From contig CAMOQW010000001.1 in the NCBI GenBank assembly GCA_946623195.1, forward strand, positions 1 to 51,037: a stretch of 51,037 nucleotides of DNA, read 5' to 3'. The notes beneath the pieces were generated by a model. It saw only the letters and a list, made by a program, of their open reading frames with translations, made no database searches and was not told the origin of the DNA. Positions 30,820 to 39,916 of the stretch are shown here, piece by piece; the first letter of the stretch is position 1, and every line of letters begins with the position of its first letter. The translations under genes were made by a program, and so were the position numbers. Origin of the DNA: an uncultured Prevotella sp. GTDB taxonomy: Bacteria; Bacteroidota; Bacteroidia; Bacteroidales; Bacteroidaceae.

Positions 30820-32733
30820 TTAGTCTCGCAAACTGTCAATATAGTGGCATAATTGTCGATAAAACGGGTGGCGGGTCATCGTTGGACGGTCTCCAAGAAT
30901 GATGAGTTTCATGCGGGCACGGGTGATGGCAACGTTCATGCGTCGCAAATCACGCAGGAAACCTATTTGCCCGTCATCGTTAGAGCGTACCAGGGAAATG
31001 ACGATGACGTCGCGCTCCTGACCTTGGAAACCGTCAACGGTATTGATGCTGATGAAACGGCGGAAAGGCTTGAAAAAATCCTGTTTCGCCAATAGCCGCC
31101 GCAGCAGTTGTACTTGGGCGCGATAAGGTGATATGATGCCAACGTCGATGCGCTCGTCCAAAAGCCGTTGCTTACCAATACGGGTGAAGTAGTTTTGCAG
31201 GGCCAGCAGTGTGACTTCCGCTTCTGCCGGGTTGATACGGCCGTAGCTCTCGCCAATGTACTGTTCCCGGAAGGTGACTTCACTGTCGGGTGGCAGGTCA
31301 AACTGTGAGGTGTCTATCCAGGTGATGGGGGTGTCGAGGTCCAGGATGCTGCGGAATTTCACCTCTGGCGCACTCTCCACCTGTCCGTTGTAGAAATAGT
31401 TGGATGAAAAACGCATGATATCATCGTTCATGCGATATTGTATCTTCAGCAGTGTGACGGCCTCGGGGTGTTGCTCCACAATACGTTCCATGAGCGTTTT
31501 GCCTAAACCGGCCTTCAGGGCGGCTATGCTCTTGACGGTAGGGGGCAGCTGGCAGTGATCGCCGGCCAGGATGACACGGCTGATGCGACGCATGGGTATC
31601 CAGCAGGCTGCTTCCAATGCTTGGGCAGCTTCGTCTATAAATAAGGTGCCGAATTTTTGCCCGTCTAATAGCCGGTTGGCTGATCCCACCAGCGTTGAGG
31701 CAATAACACGTGCTTCGCCAAAGAGTTCTGAGTTGATGCGGATTTCCAGTTCCGTAGCACGGCTTTTAAGACTCTCTAATCGCTGGTGGTACTTTTCGTC
31801 GCCGCGCTTACGGTGACTGCGCAAGTCGCGGATGGCCTTGCGCAACGCCCAGAGTTGGGGGTAGTCGGGATGCCCTTCGAAACGGCGCTCATAAGTGAAA
31901 CTGAGCATCTTGTCGTTTACACGTGTGGGATTCCCTATTCGAAGCACATTAATACCACGATCGACCAGTTTTTCGGAAATCCAGTCTACAGCCATATTGC
32001 TTTGTGCGCATACCAGAACCTGTGATTCTCGCATCAGCGTCTCGCGGATGGCTTCTACTAATGTGGTGGTCTTGCCGGTTCCCGGGGGCCCATGCACAAT
32101 GGCTACGTCCTTGGCCCGGAGTACTTCGTTGACGGCTTGCTCTTGGGTAGGATTCAGGTAGGGGAAGTGCATAGGGCGGAAAGAGAAGGTCTCTGGCTTT
32201 TGGTGGCTGTAGAACAGGTCTCTCAAATACCCTAAGCGCCCTTTTCCGCGAATGACACGGTCGAGAGCTTCCATCATCAGACGATAGGAGGTTTCGTCGA
32301 ATGACAGCTGTACCCCTATGCGGTCTTGCAGGTCGGTTAAACGGGTATTCTCTGGCACCGTGACTACCATCCGGTCACCATCGACGAAGCTGACAGTCCC
32401 AGTGAAACGGAAGTAAGTGATGCGATTCCTTTCAGAATCGACGGTTTCATCGGAAATTCTGAAAAACACAACAGGACGGCCGAACTCGAAATTGTGTTCA
32501 ATGTCTTGGTCAGCAGTGCGGAAAACTTCAATGGCTAATTGGTTCAGTGAATTGTAGTAGCTCTTCCCTATGCGCAACGGCCACCAGGCATCGCCGCGCT
32601 TCACCTTGCGGCCTATCCCGATGTGTTCAGTCATTTGGCGGAAGGCTTCTTTTTCCGTGTTATACTCCAACTGTAGCAGGAGCTTTTGCTGTTGGAGTGC
32701 CTGAATGGGCGAAGTCGGGTCTGTCATCGTCAT
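30820..32733 (-). CDS. UPF1/SMUBP-2-like superfamily 1 helicase
   Basis: The 637-residue protein has an N-terminal SMUBP-2-type beta-barrel region (about residues 1-190) and SF1 helicase motifs: Walker A GPPGTGKTTT near 214-223, motif II LFIDEAAQALEA near 366, TVDGFQGQERDVIVISLVRS near 565 and the terminal MNVAITRARMKLIILG. The barrel-plus-helicase architecture is that of UPF1-like helicases acting on RNA or DNA. It follows the dGTPase gene by 19 bases. Which nucleic acid it unwinds is unknown. Confidence 0.88.
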   Translation of the reverse strand: MTMTDPTSPIQALQQQKLLLQLEYNTEKEAFRQMTEHIGIGRKVKRGDAWWPLRIGKSYYNSLNQLAIEVFRTADQDIEHNFEFGRPVVFFRISDETVDSERNRITYFRFTGTVSFVDGDRMVVTVPENTRLTDLQDRIGVQLSFDETSYRLMMEALDRVIRGKGRLGYLRDLFYSHQKPETFSFRPMHFPYLNPTQEQAVNEVLRAKDVAIVHGPPGTGKTTTLVEAIRETLMRESQVLVCAQSNMAVDWISEKLVDRGINVLRIGNPTRVNDKMLSFTYERRFEGHPDYPQLWALRKAIRDLRSHRKRGDEKYHQRLESLKSRATELEIRINSELFGEARVIASTLVGSANRLLDGQKFGTLFIDEAAQALEAACWIPMRRISRVILAGDHCQLPPTVKSIAALKAGLGKTLMERIVEQHPEAVTLLKIQYRMNDDIMRFSSNYFYNGQVESAPEVKFRSILDLDTPITWIDTSQFDLPPDSEVTFREQYIGESYGRINPAEAEVTLLALQNYFTRIGKQRLLDERIDVGIISPYRAQVQLLRRLLAKQDFFKPFRRFISINTVDGFQGQERDVIVISLVRSNDDGQIGFLRDLRRMNVAITRARMKLIILGDRPTMTRHPFYRQLCHYIDSLRD

Positions 32734-32752
32734 TTCTTTCCTTTGTTAACTG

Positions 32753-34096
32753 CTAAACGATAGGTAGTGAGATACCGTTGATTTTCTGGTAAACGTCGAG
32801 GGCATAGACATCCGTCATTCCTGCTATGTAGTCAATCACTGCCATCAGCCGGGTCTCCAGGTCAGGGTCGCAGATGTCGTACTGCGAGGATACACGGTCG
32901 ATAAGTTGCTGGGAATAGTAGCGGTCAGGATGCATCACAGCCTCAGTCATTTGCTCCATCAGTGTGGCCATGATTTTATAGCCGGACAATTCTACGTCCA
33001 ACACAGGACGGCTGCGATAGATGCGTTCTACCGACAACTTTGCACAATGGCGGTAAGCATCTCGTTGAGCAGGACTGATATGGTCGATTAGTGAGCCCTC
33101 CAGCGTGCCGTTAAGGATTTCGTCCTCATGGTCCACAAAAGCTTTCACGCATTCATTTTCGAGCTTCCCTATCACGCAGGCCCTCATATATACGACCTTC
33201 TCGTTGGGGTCTTGTAGCTCTTCGTCGGTGATGCGGCCTAGAATCTTTTGTCGGTTTTCTTCATCAAAAAAACCTAATAACAGATGTTGTGTCTCCTCAT
33301 AGCTGAGAATTTTCAACTTGTGGGCGTCTTCTATGTCCATGATCTCGTAGCAGATGTCGTCTGCAGCTTCCACCAGATAGACTAACGGATGGCGGGCATA
33401 GCGTAATGGCTCCCCTTCACTGGAAAGGCGAATAATGCCCATTTCATCGGCAATTCTCTGATAATAGGACTGCTCGCTTTGAAAGAATCCGAATTTCTTT
33501 TTTCTTCCGGATGCAGAAGAGGCATACGGGTATTTTACTATGCTGGCCAAGGTGGAATAGGTCATTACGAATCCTCCTACCCTGCGCCCCTTGAATTGAT
33601 GGGTAAGCAGGCGGAAGGCGTTCGCATTGCCTTCAAAGTGGGTGATGTCGTCCCAGAATGCCGATGAAACGGATGATTTTAGCCTGTTTCCTGCCCCCTC
33701 TGTAAAGAATGTCTGGATGGCTTTCTCGCCTGAATGTCCAAAAGGCGGGTTGCCCAGGTCGTGGGCCAGGCAGGCCGTTGATACAATCTGTCCAATCTGT
33801 TCAAAGAGGGTGCCTCGCAGTTCCGGCCTTTTTTCCGTGATGATACGTTGAGCGACGTCAGAACCCAGTGACATGCCTACGCTGGCTACTTCGAGAGAGT
33901 GGGTCAGTCGGTTGTGTACAAATACGCTGCCGGGTAGCGGAAACACCTGAGTCTTGTTCTGTAGCCGACGGAAAGGAGCGGAGAAAATAAGACGGTCATA
34001 GTCGCGCTTGAACTCTGTTCGATCGTCGTGCCGTTCCGTATGACGGTGCTCCTGTCCGAGTCGTTTGTTGGATATTAGTTGCTGCCAGTTCATCAT
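32753..34096 (-). CDS. dgt: deoxyguanosinetriphosphate triphosphohydrolase (HD domain)
   Basis: dGTPases hydrolyse dGTP or other dNTPs to nucleoside and triphosphate. The 447-residue protein has the HD-domain metal motifs [11 protein letters not shown] near residue 62 and [15 protein letters not shown] near 112. The start [14 protein letters not shown] (ATG at 34096 or 34093) is preceded by a -7 element; an upstream in-frame start would cross it. The gene diverges from dut, placing two dNTP-pool enzymes with opposite-facing promoters in one short intergenic region. Confidence 0.9.
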   Translation of the reverse strand: MMNWQQLISNKRLGQEHRHTERHDDRTEFKRDYDRLIFSAPFRRLQNKTQVFPLPGSVFVHNRLTHSLEVASVGMSLGSDVAQRIITEKRPELRGTLFEQIGQIVSTACLAHDLGNPPFGHSGEKAIQTFFTEGAGNRLKSSVSSAFWDDITHFEGNANAFRLLTHQFKGRRVGGFVMTYSTLASIVKYPYASSASGRKKKFGFFQSEQSYYQRIADEMGIIRLSSEGEPLRYARHPLVYLVEAADDICYEIMDIEDAHKLKILSYEETQHLLLGFFDEENRQKILGRITDEELQDPNEKVVYMRACVIGKLENECVKAFVDHEDEILNGTLEGSLIDHISPAQRDAYRHCAKLSVERIYRSRPVLDVELSGYKIMATLMEQMTEAVMHPDRYYSQQLIDRVSSQYDICDPDLETRLMAVIDYIAGMTDVYALDVYQKINGISLPIV

Positions 34097-34104
34097 AATG
34101 GCTG

Positions 34105-34112
34105 CAAAATTA
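34105..34112 (-). promoter_or_regulatory. -7 element of the dgt gene
   Basis: TAATTTTG read leftward, eight bases before the start codon, so the mRNA leader would be very short. The -33 position reads TTC in place of TTG. Confidence 0.6.
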
Positions 34113-34122
34113 CAAAAAAAAT

Positions 34123-34153
34123 TTGGTTGTTTGAAGAGAATTATGTACTTTTG
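34123..34153 (+). promoter_or_regulatory. promoter of the dut-TPR-DUF4292-envC operon
   Basis: TTG at 34123-34125, a 20-base spacer and TACTTTTG at 34146-34153, with 27 bases to the dut ATG. Its -33 region overlaps that of the divergent dgt promoter. Confidence 0.85.
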
Positions 34154-34180
34154 CACATTATTTTAAAGAAGTTTAGAGAT

Positions 34181-34618
34181 ATGGTGAAAATTCAAGTCGT
34201 CAATCGCGGCCACCAGCCGTTGCCGGTGTATGCCACACTTCAGAGTGCAGGCATGGACCTCCGAGCCAATCTTGATGCATCCATTACGCTACATCCACTG
34301 GAACGGAGGCTGATTCCGACAGGACTCTATATTGCTCTGCCTGAAGGTTATGAAGCTCAGGTGAGACCACGCAGCGGATTGGCTTTGAAGTATGGTTTGA
34401 CCGTGCTCAACACGCCGGGTACTATTGATGCCGATTATCGTGGTGAAATCGGCGTGGTGCTCATCAACTTGTCGCAGGAGGATTTTGTTGTTAACGATGG
34501 TGAGCGCATTGCTCAGATGGTTATAGCACGTTGTGAGCAAGGTGAGTTGGTTGACGTCGAGGTATTAGATGAGACGGAACGGGGTGCCGGAGGATACGGA
34601 CATACGGGAGTTAAGTGA
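34181..34618 (+). CDS. dut: dUTPase
   Basis: The 145-residue protein is a trimeric dUTPase with all five family motifs: AGMDLRAN near residue 23, PRSGLALK near 65, [14 protein letters not shown] near 79-92, the motif with GERIAQMVI near 107, and the glycine-rich C-terminal [10 protein letters not shown] that closes over the active site. It hydrolyses dUTP to dUMP. Its TGA overlaps the GTG start of the TPR gene, so the two are translationally coupled. Confidence 0.97.
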   Translation: MVKIQVVNRGHQPLPVYATLQSAGMDLRANLDASITLHPLERRLIPTGLYIALPEGYEAQVRPRSGLALKYGLTVLNTPGTIDADYRGEIGVVLINLSQEDFVVNDGERIAQMVIARCEQGELVDVEVLDETERGAGGYGHTGVK

Positions 34619-36345
34619 GATACGCAAGATACATATTCATCCTGATAGCAGTGCTTGCTCATACGGCTGCAACTGCGGGTGACGCCGATAAGAGTCGGCG
34701 TTACGATGCTTTTTTCCTGGATGCAATCTGCCAGCAGGAAAAAGGACACCACGATGCCGCCTTCGACTTGCTGAGGCATTGCGTTGAGATTGACTCCACC
34801 CGTTCTGAAGCCTATTATTATCTTGCACGCTACTATCGCTATCTGAAAAAAAAGGACGTAGCGCTATCCTATTCAAAAAAGGCTGTGGAATTGGAACCTG
34901 TCAATGAAACTTACTTGGAGACTCTGGCCACTGCTTATGTCGAACAGCGCCAGTATCGGGAGGCGATAGATGTGCTGGAACGTCTCTATGCCGGTAACCG
35001 TGATCGTGAGGATGTCTTGGGAATGCTGGTGCAACTCTATGAACAGGAAGAAGATTATGATCATGCCATCGCTACCTTGTCGCGGCTGGAAGTCATGGAG
35101 GGCAAAAGCGAACGCTTGTCGTTTGCTAAGAGTCAGCTGTACACCAAAAAGGGTGATAAGAAATCGGCTATCAGTGAGATGAAGAATCTGGCCGACCAAT
35201 ATCCCAATGATGCAAATTATCGGTGTCTTTATGCTAATGCTCTCTATATGAATGGTCAGTCAAAGAAGGCGCTGGCAATCTATGACGAGATACTGAAACA
35301 GGAACCCGACAACCGTACTGCGAATATGGCTATGCTGTCACATTTTAACGAGGTGAACGACAGTACTAAGGCCAATGAGTGGCTAGAGCGGATATTGCTG
35401 AGCAAGACGGCTACGACTGAAGATCGTGTGATGATGCTGAGGCAGGTGATAGGCGACAGTGAACGGAATGGAGGTGACTCTACGCGTGTTTTGCGCCTCT
35501 TCCGGGAGGTGTTGAAATTGCCGTATGCCAATGCTGACTTGGCCATCTTCTGTGCTACTTATATGAATCTGAAACACATGCCCAACGACAGTATCAGCCC
35601 AGTACTTGAACGTGCCTTGCAGCTGGAACCTGACAATGCGTCAGCCCGCTTGCAACTGGTCAGTTATGCCTGGCAGGCTGACGACAAAGAGCGTGTCATT
35701 GAACTTTGCCGTGAAGCTCGTCAGTTTAATCCCGATGAAATGGCCTTTTATTACTATCAGGGCATTGCCTATTATCAGAAAGAGAGATTGGATGATGCGC
35801 TGAATGCTTTCCAGAATGGCATCGGTGTTATTACGGATCACAGCGATCCTGCCATCGTTTCTGACTTCTATGCCGTGATGGGTGATATCCTGCATCAGAA
35901 GGGTAAGGAGAAGGAGGCTTTTGCTGCCTATGACTCATGCTTGCAGTGGAAAGACGACAATATCGGCTGTCTGAATAATTATGCTTACTATCTGAGCGAA
36001 CTGGGCGAACAGCTTGATAAGGCCGAGCAAATGTCGTATCGCACCATCAAGGCCGAGCCCAAGAATGCCACCTACCTTGACACCTATGCCTGGATACTCT
36101 TTATGCAGAAGCGGTATAGTGAGGCCAAGATATATATCGATCAGACATTGCAGTGCGACAGCGATACATCAGCAGTACTGCTCGAACATGCCGGCGACAT
36201 CTATTATCATACCGGCGACGCAGAACGTGCTGTCAGCTATTGGCAACAAGCACTGGAACGTGCCTCTGAGAAATCGGAGATAAAAGACAATCGCAAGAAG
36301 ATACTGACCCGGAAAATAAAACTTAAAAAATATCTGAAAGAATGA
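34615..36345 (+). CDS. exported tetratricopeptide repeat protein
   Basis: The 576-residue protein has a signal peptide ([21 protein letters not shown]) and then consists almost entirely of TPR-like helical pairs; about ten repeats can be traced, with typical [28 protein letters not shown] spacing (shown here only as a pattern at about residues 67-94). It begins with GTG, overlapping the dut stop, and its own stop overlaps the DUF4292 start (ATGA). In the periplasm it could scaffold envelope complexes; this position beside a DUF4292 lipoprotein and an EnvC-like protein is conserved in the order. Confidence 0.85.
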   Translation: MRYARYIFILIAVLAHTAATAGDADKSRRYDAFFLDAICQQEKGHHDAAFDLLRHCVEIDSTRSEAYYYLARYYRYLKKKDVALSYSKKAVELEPVNETYLETLATAYVEQRQYREAIDVLERLYAGNRDREDVLGMLVQLYEQEEDYDHAIATLSRLEVMEGKSERLSFAKSQLYTKKGDKKSAISEMKNLADQYPNDANYRCLYANALYMNGQSKKALAIYDEILKQEPDNRTANMAMLSHFNEVNDSTKANEWLERILLSKTATTEDRVMMLRQVIGDSERNGGDSTRVLRLFREVLKLPYANADLAIFCATYMNLKHMPNDSISPVLERALQLEPDNASARLQLVSYAWQADDKERVIELCREARQFNPDEMAFYYYQGIAYYQKERLDDALNAFQNGIGVITDHSDPAIVSDFYAVMGDILHQKGKEKEAFAAYDSCLQWKDDNIGCLNNYAYYLSELGEQLDKAEQMSYRTIKAEPKNATYLDTYAWILFMQKRYSEAKIYIDQTLQCDSDTSAVLLEHAGDIYYHTGDAERAVSYWQQALERASEKSEIKDNRKKILTRKIKLKKYLKE

Positions 36346-37196
36346 AGACAATTCGTATTTTCAAAGTAATCGCACTATCCCTTGTAGTGACCCTGGCTTC
36401 GTCGTGCGGAACCAGCCGTCGGGCTGTGAAAGAAACACCTGCTCCCGTCACCAGCGAGACCTTACAACAACAGCAGTTCCTGCAGAAAGTGAATGACAAT
36501 GCCCAGCACGCACGTTTTATTACGTCGAAGGTGAAGTTCTCCGTAGAGGTAGGCAACCAGCAGATGACGTTGACTGGCAATCTTAAGATGAAACGCGACG
36601 ATGTCATCCGCCTGCAGCTGATGGCTTTCGGTTTCGTGGAGGCTGGTCGTCTGGAGTTCACCAAGGAGTATGTCCTCGTGATGGACCGTGTGAACAAACT
36701 TTATCTTAAAGTTCCTTATGCACAACTCGATTTCATGCGGAATGCCGGTCTTGACTTCAACGCCATTCAGGCCCTTTTCTGGAATGAACTGTTCCAGCCT
36801 GGCAAGGCCAAGATGACTGATGAACTGCTGAAGAATTATGATGCTAATATGGATGGAGACGATGCTGTCATCTCGATGGAAAGCGGTAAATTGTCATACC
36901 GTTGGCTGGCTGACAAGGTGTCCGCTCAGGTGAAGATGGCTAACATCATGTTCAAGGACAAATTCCGGGGTAACTATCAGCTGAACTGGGACTATGACGA
37001 CTTCCGTACCAATGCACGCAAAAAGTTTCCTATGAATCATAAGATAGCATTCACTACTCCGGACAAGGAGGTGAAGTTTGGCATGATATTGAACTATATG
37101 GGTGCTGACGAGGATTGGGAACCCCGCACGGAAGTTTCTGCCAAGTATCGCCAGGTTACCGTTGACGAGATTCTGCGCCGTTTCATGTCTCTATAA
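36342..37196 (+). CDS. DUF4292 lipoprotein
   Basis: The 284-residue protein begins with a lipoprotein signal peptide ending in LASSC (Cys about 22). It then shows a LolA/LppX-like beta-sheet pattern with FITSKVKFSVEV near 60 and LRLQLMAFGFVEAGRLEFTKE-type strands near 86-105, in line with the DUF4292 family. Such proteins could carry lipids or lipoproteins between membranes, but that is inference from fold. It is translationally coupled to the TPR gene and precedes the EnvC-like gene by nine bases. Confidence 0.85.
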   Translation: MKTIRIFKVIALSLVVTLASSCGTSRRAVKETPAPVTSETLQQQQFLQKVNDNAQHARFITSKVKFSVEVGNQQMTLTGNLKMKRDDVIRLQLMAFGFVEAGRLEFTKEYVLVMDRVNKLYLKVPYAQLDFMRNAGLDFNAIQALFWNELFQPGKAKMTDELLKNYDANMDGDDAVISMESGKLSYRWLADKVSAQVKMANIMFKDKFRGNYQLNWDYDDFRTNARKKFPMNHKIAFTTPDKEVKFGMILNYMGADEDWEPRTEVSAKYRQVTVDEILRRFMSL

Positions 37197-37205
37197 TTCC
37201 TCTGG

Positions 37206-38777
37206 ATGAAGCGCGTAGTCATTGTTTTGTTCCTCATGGCCTTTGCCTTGGCACCGTACGCTCAGCAGAAGCGTAGGGTGAAACCTGCTGCCAAGAAGAC
37301 GGTGGTGGTAACTAAGAAAAAGACGACGAAGAAGAAGCCGTCTGCCCAGCAGCCTGCCAACTCTGTGCAGTCCTTGCAAAAACAACGCCAGCAGATTCAG
37401 AAGAAAATCAAAGAACAAGAGCGGCTGCTTGTCACCAAGGAGAATGATGTGCGCAAGCGCCTGCAGAATCTCATGCTTATCAATAGTGAGATAGAGGGCA
37501 AGCGTCGTACTATTGATACCATCAGACGCGACATATCCTCTCTCGATGTTGAGATAGAGATGTTGCTGACCCAGCTTGACGTGTTGCAAGAGCAGTTGGA
37601 TGGTAATAAGCAAAATTACGTGAAGTCCATGCGCTATATGCACCGCAACCATTCTCTGCAGAGCCAGCTGATGTTTGTGTTCAGTGCCGAAAACTTGGCA
37701 CAGATGTATCGTCGGTTACGCTTCATGAGGGAGTACGCTTCCTATCAGCGTGTGCAAGGTGAGCGTGTGAAATCCAAGCAGGAAGAGGTGAACCGGAAAT
37801 TCCAGGAGATTTCTGTGGCCCAAAGTCGTAAGCGCGACCTGTTGACGCGAGACGTGGCTGAGCAGCGCCAGCTGGAAAATAAACAGACTGAACAGAAGAA
37901 TGTGGTCAGCACATTGCAGAAAGAGCAGAAGACCATTCAGAATGTGATTGCTCAGCAGAAAAAGAAAGATGCCGCTCTCAATGAGCAGATCGACCGTCTG
38001 ATTGCTGAGGAGGTGGCGCGCCAGAAAGCCCGTGAAGCAGCAGAAGCCAAGCGGCGGGCCGAGGCTGAGGCCGCTAAGAAGCGTGCCGCTGAGTTGGCGC
38101 GAAGGAAAGCTGCTGCCGAGGCTGCAGCCCGTGAGAATGCCCGGCGCATTGCCGAGGCTAAGGCCAAAGAAGAGAAGGCTCGCCAGGAAGCCCTTGCCGC
38201 CAAGGACAGGAAAGCTCGTGAGGCAGCTGAGCGTAAGGCGCGAGAAGCTGAGGAGGCACGCCGTGCAGAGGAGCGCCGTGCAGAAGCTGAAGCCCGTGAA
38301 CACGCTAAGGAAGTGGCATCGGCACGCCGTGATGCGGAGGAGGCTTTGAAGACTTCTTCTTCCGAAGATGTGCGTATTAGTGGTTCGTTTGAAAGCAACC
38401 GTGGACGTCTGCCCATTCCTATTACAGGGGCCTATCGTATTGTCAGCCATTTCGGTCAGTATCATGTGGAAGGCTTGAGCAATGTGACGCTCGACAACAA
38501 GGGTATCAATATTCGTGGTGAGTCAGGCTCTCAGGCCCGCAGCATCTTTGATGGCGAGGTGAGCACCGTGTTTAGCTACAGTGGTCTGATGGGTGTCATG
38601 GTGCGTCACGGAAGCTATATCTCCGTCTATTGCAACCTGCAGAGTGTCAGCGTCAAGCGTGGACAGAAAGTCAGCACTCGCCAGGTCCTTGGCAGGGTGG
38701 GCCGGGAAAACATACTCCATTTCCAGTTGCGCCGGGAAACTGCCAAACTGAATCCCGAGAGCTGGCTGGGCCGTTAA
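37206..38777 (+). CDS. EnvC-like murein hydrolase activator
   Basis: The 523-residue protein has a signal peptide (to about residue 19), a Lys/Arg-rich linker, a long coiled coil (about 55-400, ending in an Ala/Glu/Arg-rich stretch) and a C-terminal LytM/M23 domain (about 405-523). The M23 metal ligands are degenerate: the usual YxHL reads YCNL and the HxHFE segment reads ILHFQL, so it should be catalytically inactive, as in EnvC, which activates amidases at the division site. Its stop overlaps the convergent M20 gene stop by four bases. Confidence 0.85.
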   Translation: MKRVVIVLFLMAFALAPYAQQKRRVKPAAKKTVVVTKKKTTKKKPSAQQPANSVQSLQKQRQQIQKKIKEQERLLVTKENDVRKRLQNLMLINSEIEGKRRTIDTIRRDISSLDVEIEMLLTQLDVLQEQLDGNKQNYVKSMRYMHRNHSLQSQLMFVFSAENLAQMYRRLRFMREYASYQRVQGERVKSKQEEVNRKFQEISVAQSRKRDLLTRDVAEQRQLENKQTEQKNVVSTLQKEQKTIQNVIAQQKKKDAALNEQIDRLIAEEVARQKAREAAEAKRRAEAEAAKKRAAELARRKAAAEAAARENARRIAEAKAKEEKARQEALAAKDRKAREAAERKAREAEEARRAEERRAEAEAREHAKEVASARRDAEEALKTSSSEDVRISGSFESNRGRLPIPITGAYRIVSHFGQYHVEGLSNVTLDNKGINIRGESGSQARSIFDGEVSTVFSYSGLMGVMVRHGSYISVYCNLQSVSVKRGQKVSTRQVLGRVGRENILHFQLRRETAKLNPESWLGR

Positions 38778-39823
38778 CGGATGATGTCGACGTAAGTGTC
38801 TATTGCCTTTCTGATTTCTGACAGGCAAATGAACTCGTCGGCAGAATGGCTGCGGGACGACTCTCCCGGACCAAGTTTGAAAGAGGGAAAGGGCATCAGG
38901 GCTTGGTCGCTAAGCGTCGGTGAACCAAATGGTTTCATGCCGAGTTGCAGACAGCGCTGTACCAATGGGTGGCTATCGCTGATATGCGATGACGAAAGGC
39001 GGAACGAATGGGCTTTCAATTCGCATTTTTTCATGTGCTTCTGGAGGAAAGCGAACAAAAATTCGTTCTGGTAGTATTCGTTGGTGCGCACGTCTATGAC
39101 GAAATGGCACTCGTCGGGTACGACATTGTGCTGTGTTCCACTGTTTAGCATGGTGACAGTCATCTTCGTGTCGCCTAACAGCAGACTCGTCTTGCGGAAC
39201 CGGTAGTCGCGCAGCCAGACAAGATCGTCCAGGGCTTCGTAGATGGCGTTGATACCTTCTTCACGTGCTGCATGGCCACTCTTGCCATGGGCTATTCCGT
39301 CGATGACCATCAGGCCCTTCTCCGCGATGGCAGGCTGTAGCCCTGTAGGCTCGCCCACAATAGCTACGTCAATTGGGGGTAGCTGGGGGAGGGCCAATGA
39401 AAAACCATCCTGTCCGCTGACTTCTTCTTCGCATGAGGCTAAATAGACAATATTATAAGGTATAGGTTGTGCGCGTAGGATGCGGTAGACTTGCAATAGG
39501 CTGACCAGCCCGCCGCCGCAATCATTGGACCCCAAGCCATACAACCTGTCGCCCTCGATGGTCGCTTCATAAGGATTCCGTGTCCAGGTAGCAACGGGTT
39601 TTACGGTGTCGATGTGAGCATTGAGCAGCAAGGTCGGCTTGGCAGAGTCGATGTTTTCTTTCACTAAGATGTTGTTGCCTATCCGCTGGACCGGCAGCCC
39701 GCATTTCTCGATGAAATCGGATAAAACATCTGCTGCTGCACGCTCGTTGCGGCTTACGCGTGGTGTCTGGATGAGGCGTTGCAGCAGTTCAATGGCCTCG
39801 TTAGTGTATGCTTGATTTTCCAT
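38774..39823 (-). CDS. M20 family deacylase (acetyl- or succinylornithine deacetylase-like)
   Basis: The 349-residue protein has the M20 metal-binding set: NAHIDTVKP near residue 68, GLGSNDCGGG near 97, CEEEVSGQ near 131, GEPTGL and the late SHSADEF near 325, which supplies the last His. The length and the late GPGESSRSHSADEF segment fit the ArgE/DapE-like branch; in Bacteroidales the arginine pathway uses N-succinylornithine, so that reaction is a likely candidate. ATG at 39823 is nine bases after the -7 element; an in-frame TTG upstream lies within that element. Confidence 0.8.
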   Translation of the reverse strand: MENQAYTNEAIELLQRLIQTPRVSRNERAAADVLSDFIEKCGLPVQRIGNNILVKENIDSAKPTLLLNAHIDTVKPVATWTRNPYEATIEGDRLYGLGSNDCGGGLVSLLQVYRILRAQPIPYNIVYLASCEEEVSGQDGFSLALPQLPPIDVAIVGEPTGLQPAIAEKGLMVIDGIAHGKSGHAAREEGINAIYEALDDLVWLRDYRFRKTSLLLGDTKMTVTMLNSGTQHNVVPDECHFVIDVRTNEYYQNEFLFAFLQKHMKKCELKAHSFRLSSSHISDSHPLVQRCLQLGMKPFGSPTLSDQALMPFPSFKLGPGESSRSHSADEFICLSEIRKAIDTYVDIIR

Positions 39824-39832
39824 ATTTGTGTG

Positions 39833-39840
39833 CAAAGATA
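39833..39840 (-). promoter_or_regulatory. -7 element of the M20 deacylase gene
   Basis: TATCTTTG read leftward, nine bases from the start codon. No TTG stands at the -33 position, which is occupied by a heptamer array. Confidence 0.6.
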
Positions 39841-39846
39841 TAAAAT

Positions 39847-39878
39847 AATTCTTAATTCTTAACTCTTAATTCTTAATT
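39847..39878. repeat. heptamer array between divergent promoters
   Basis: Four and a half copies of AATTCTT (one AACTCTT variant) lie exactly between the -7 elements of the divergent M20 and acyl-CoA synthetase genes, replacing the -33 regions of both promoters. Confidence 0.85.
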
Positions 39879-39884
39879 ATTTTG

Positions 39885-39892
39885 TACCTTTG
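39885..39892 (+). promoter_or_regulatory. -7 element of the acyl-CoA synthetase gene
   Basis: TACCTTTG, 24 bases before the ATG at 39917. As on the other side of the heptamer array, there is no TTG at the -33 distance. Confidence 0.6.
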
Positions 39893-39916
39893 CACCTAAT
39901 TAATATCAGAAAGCGT

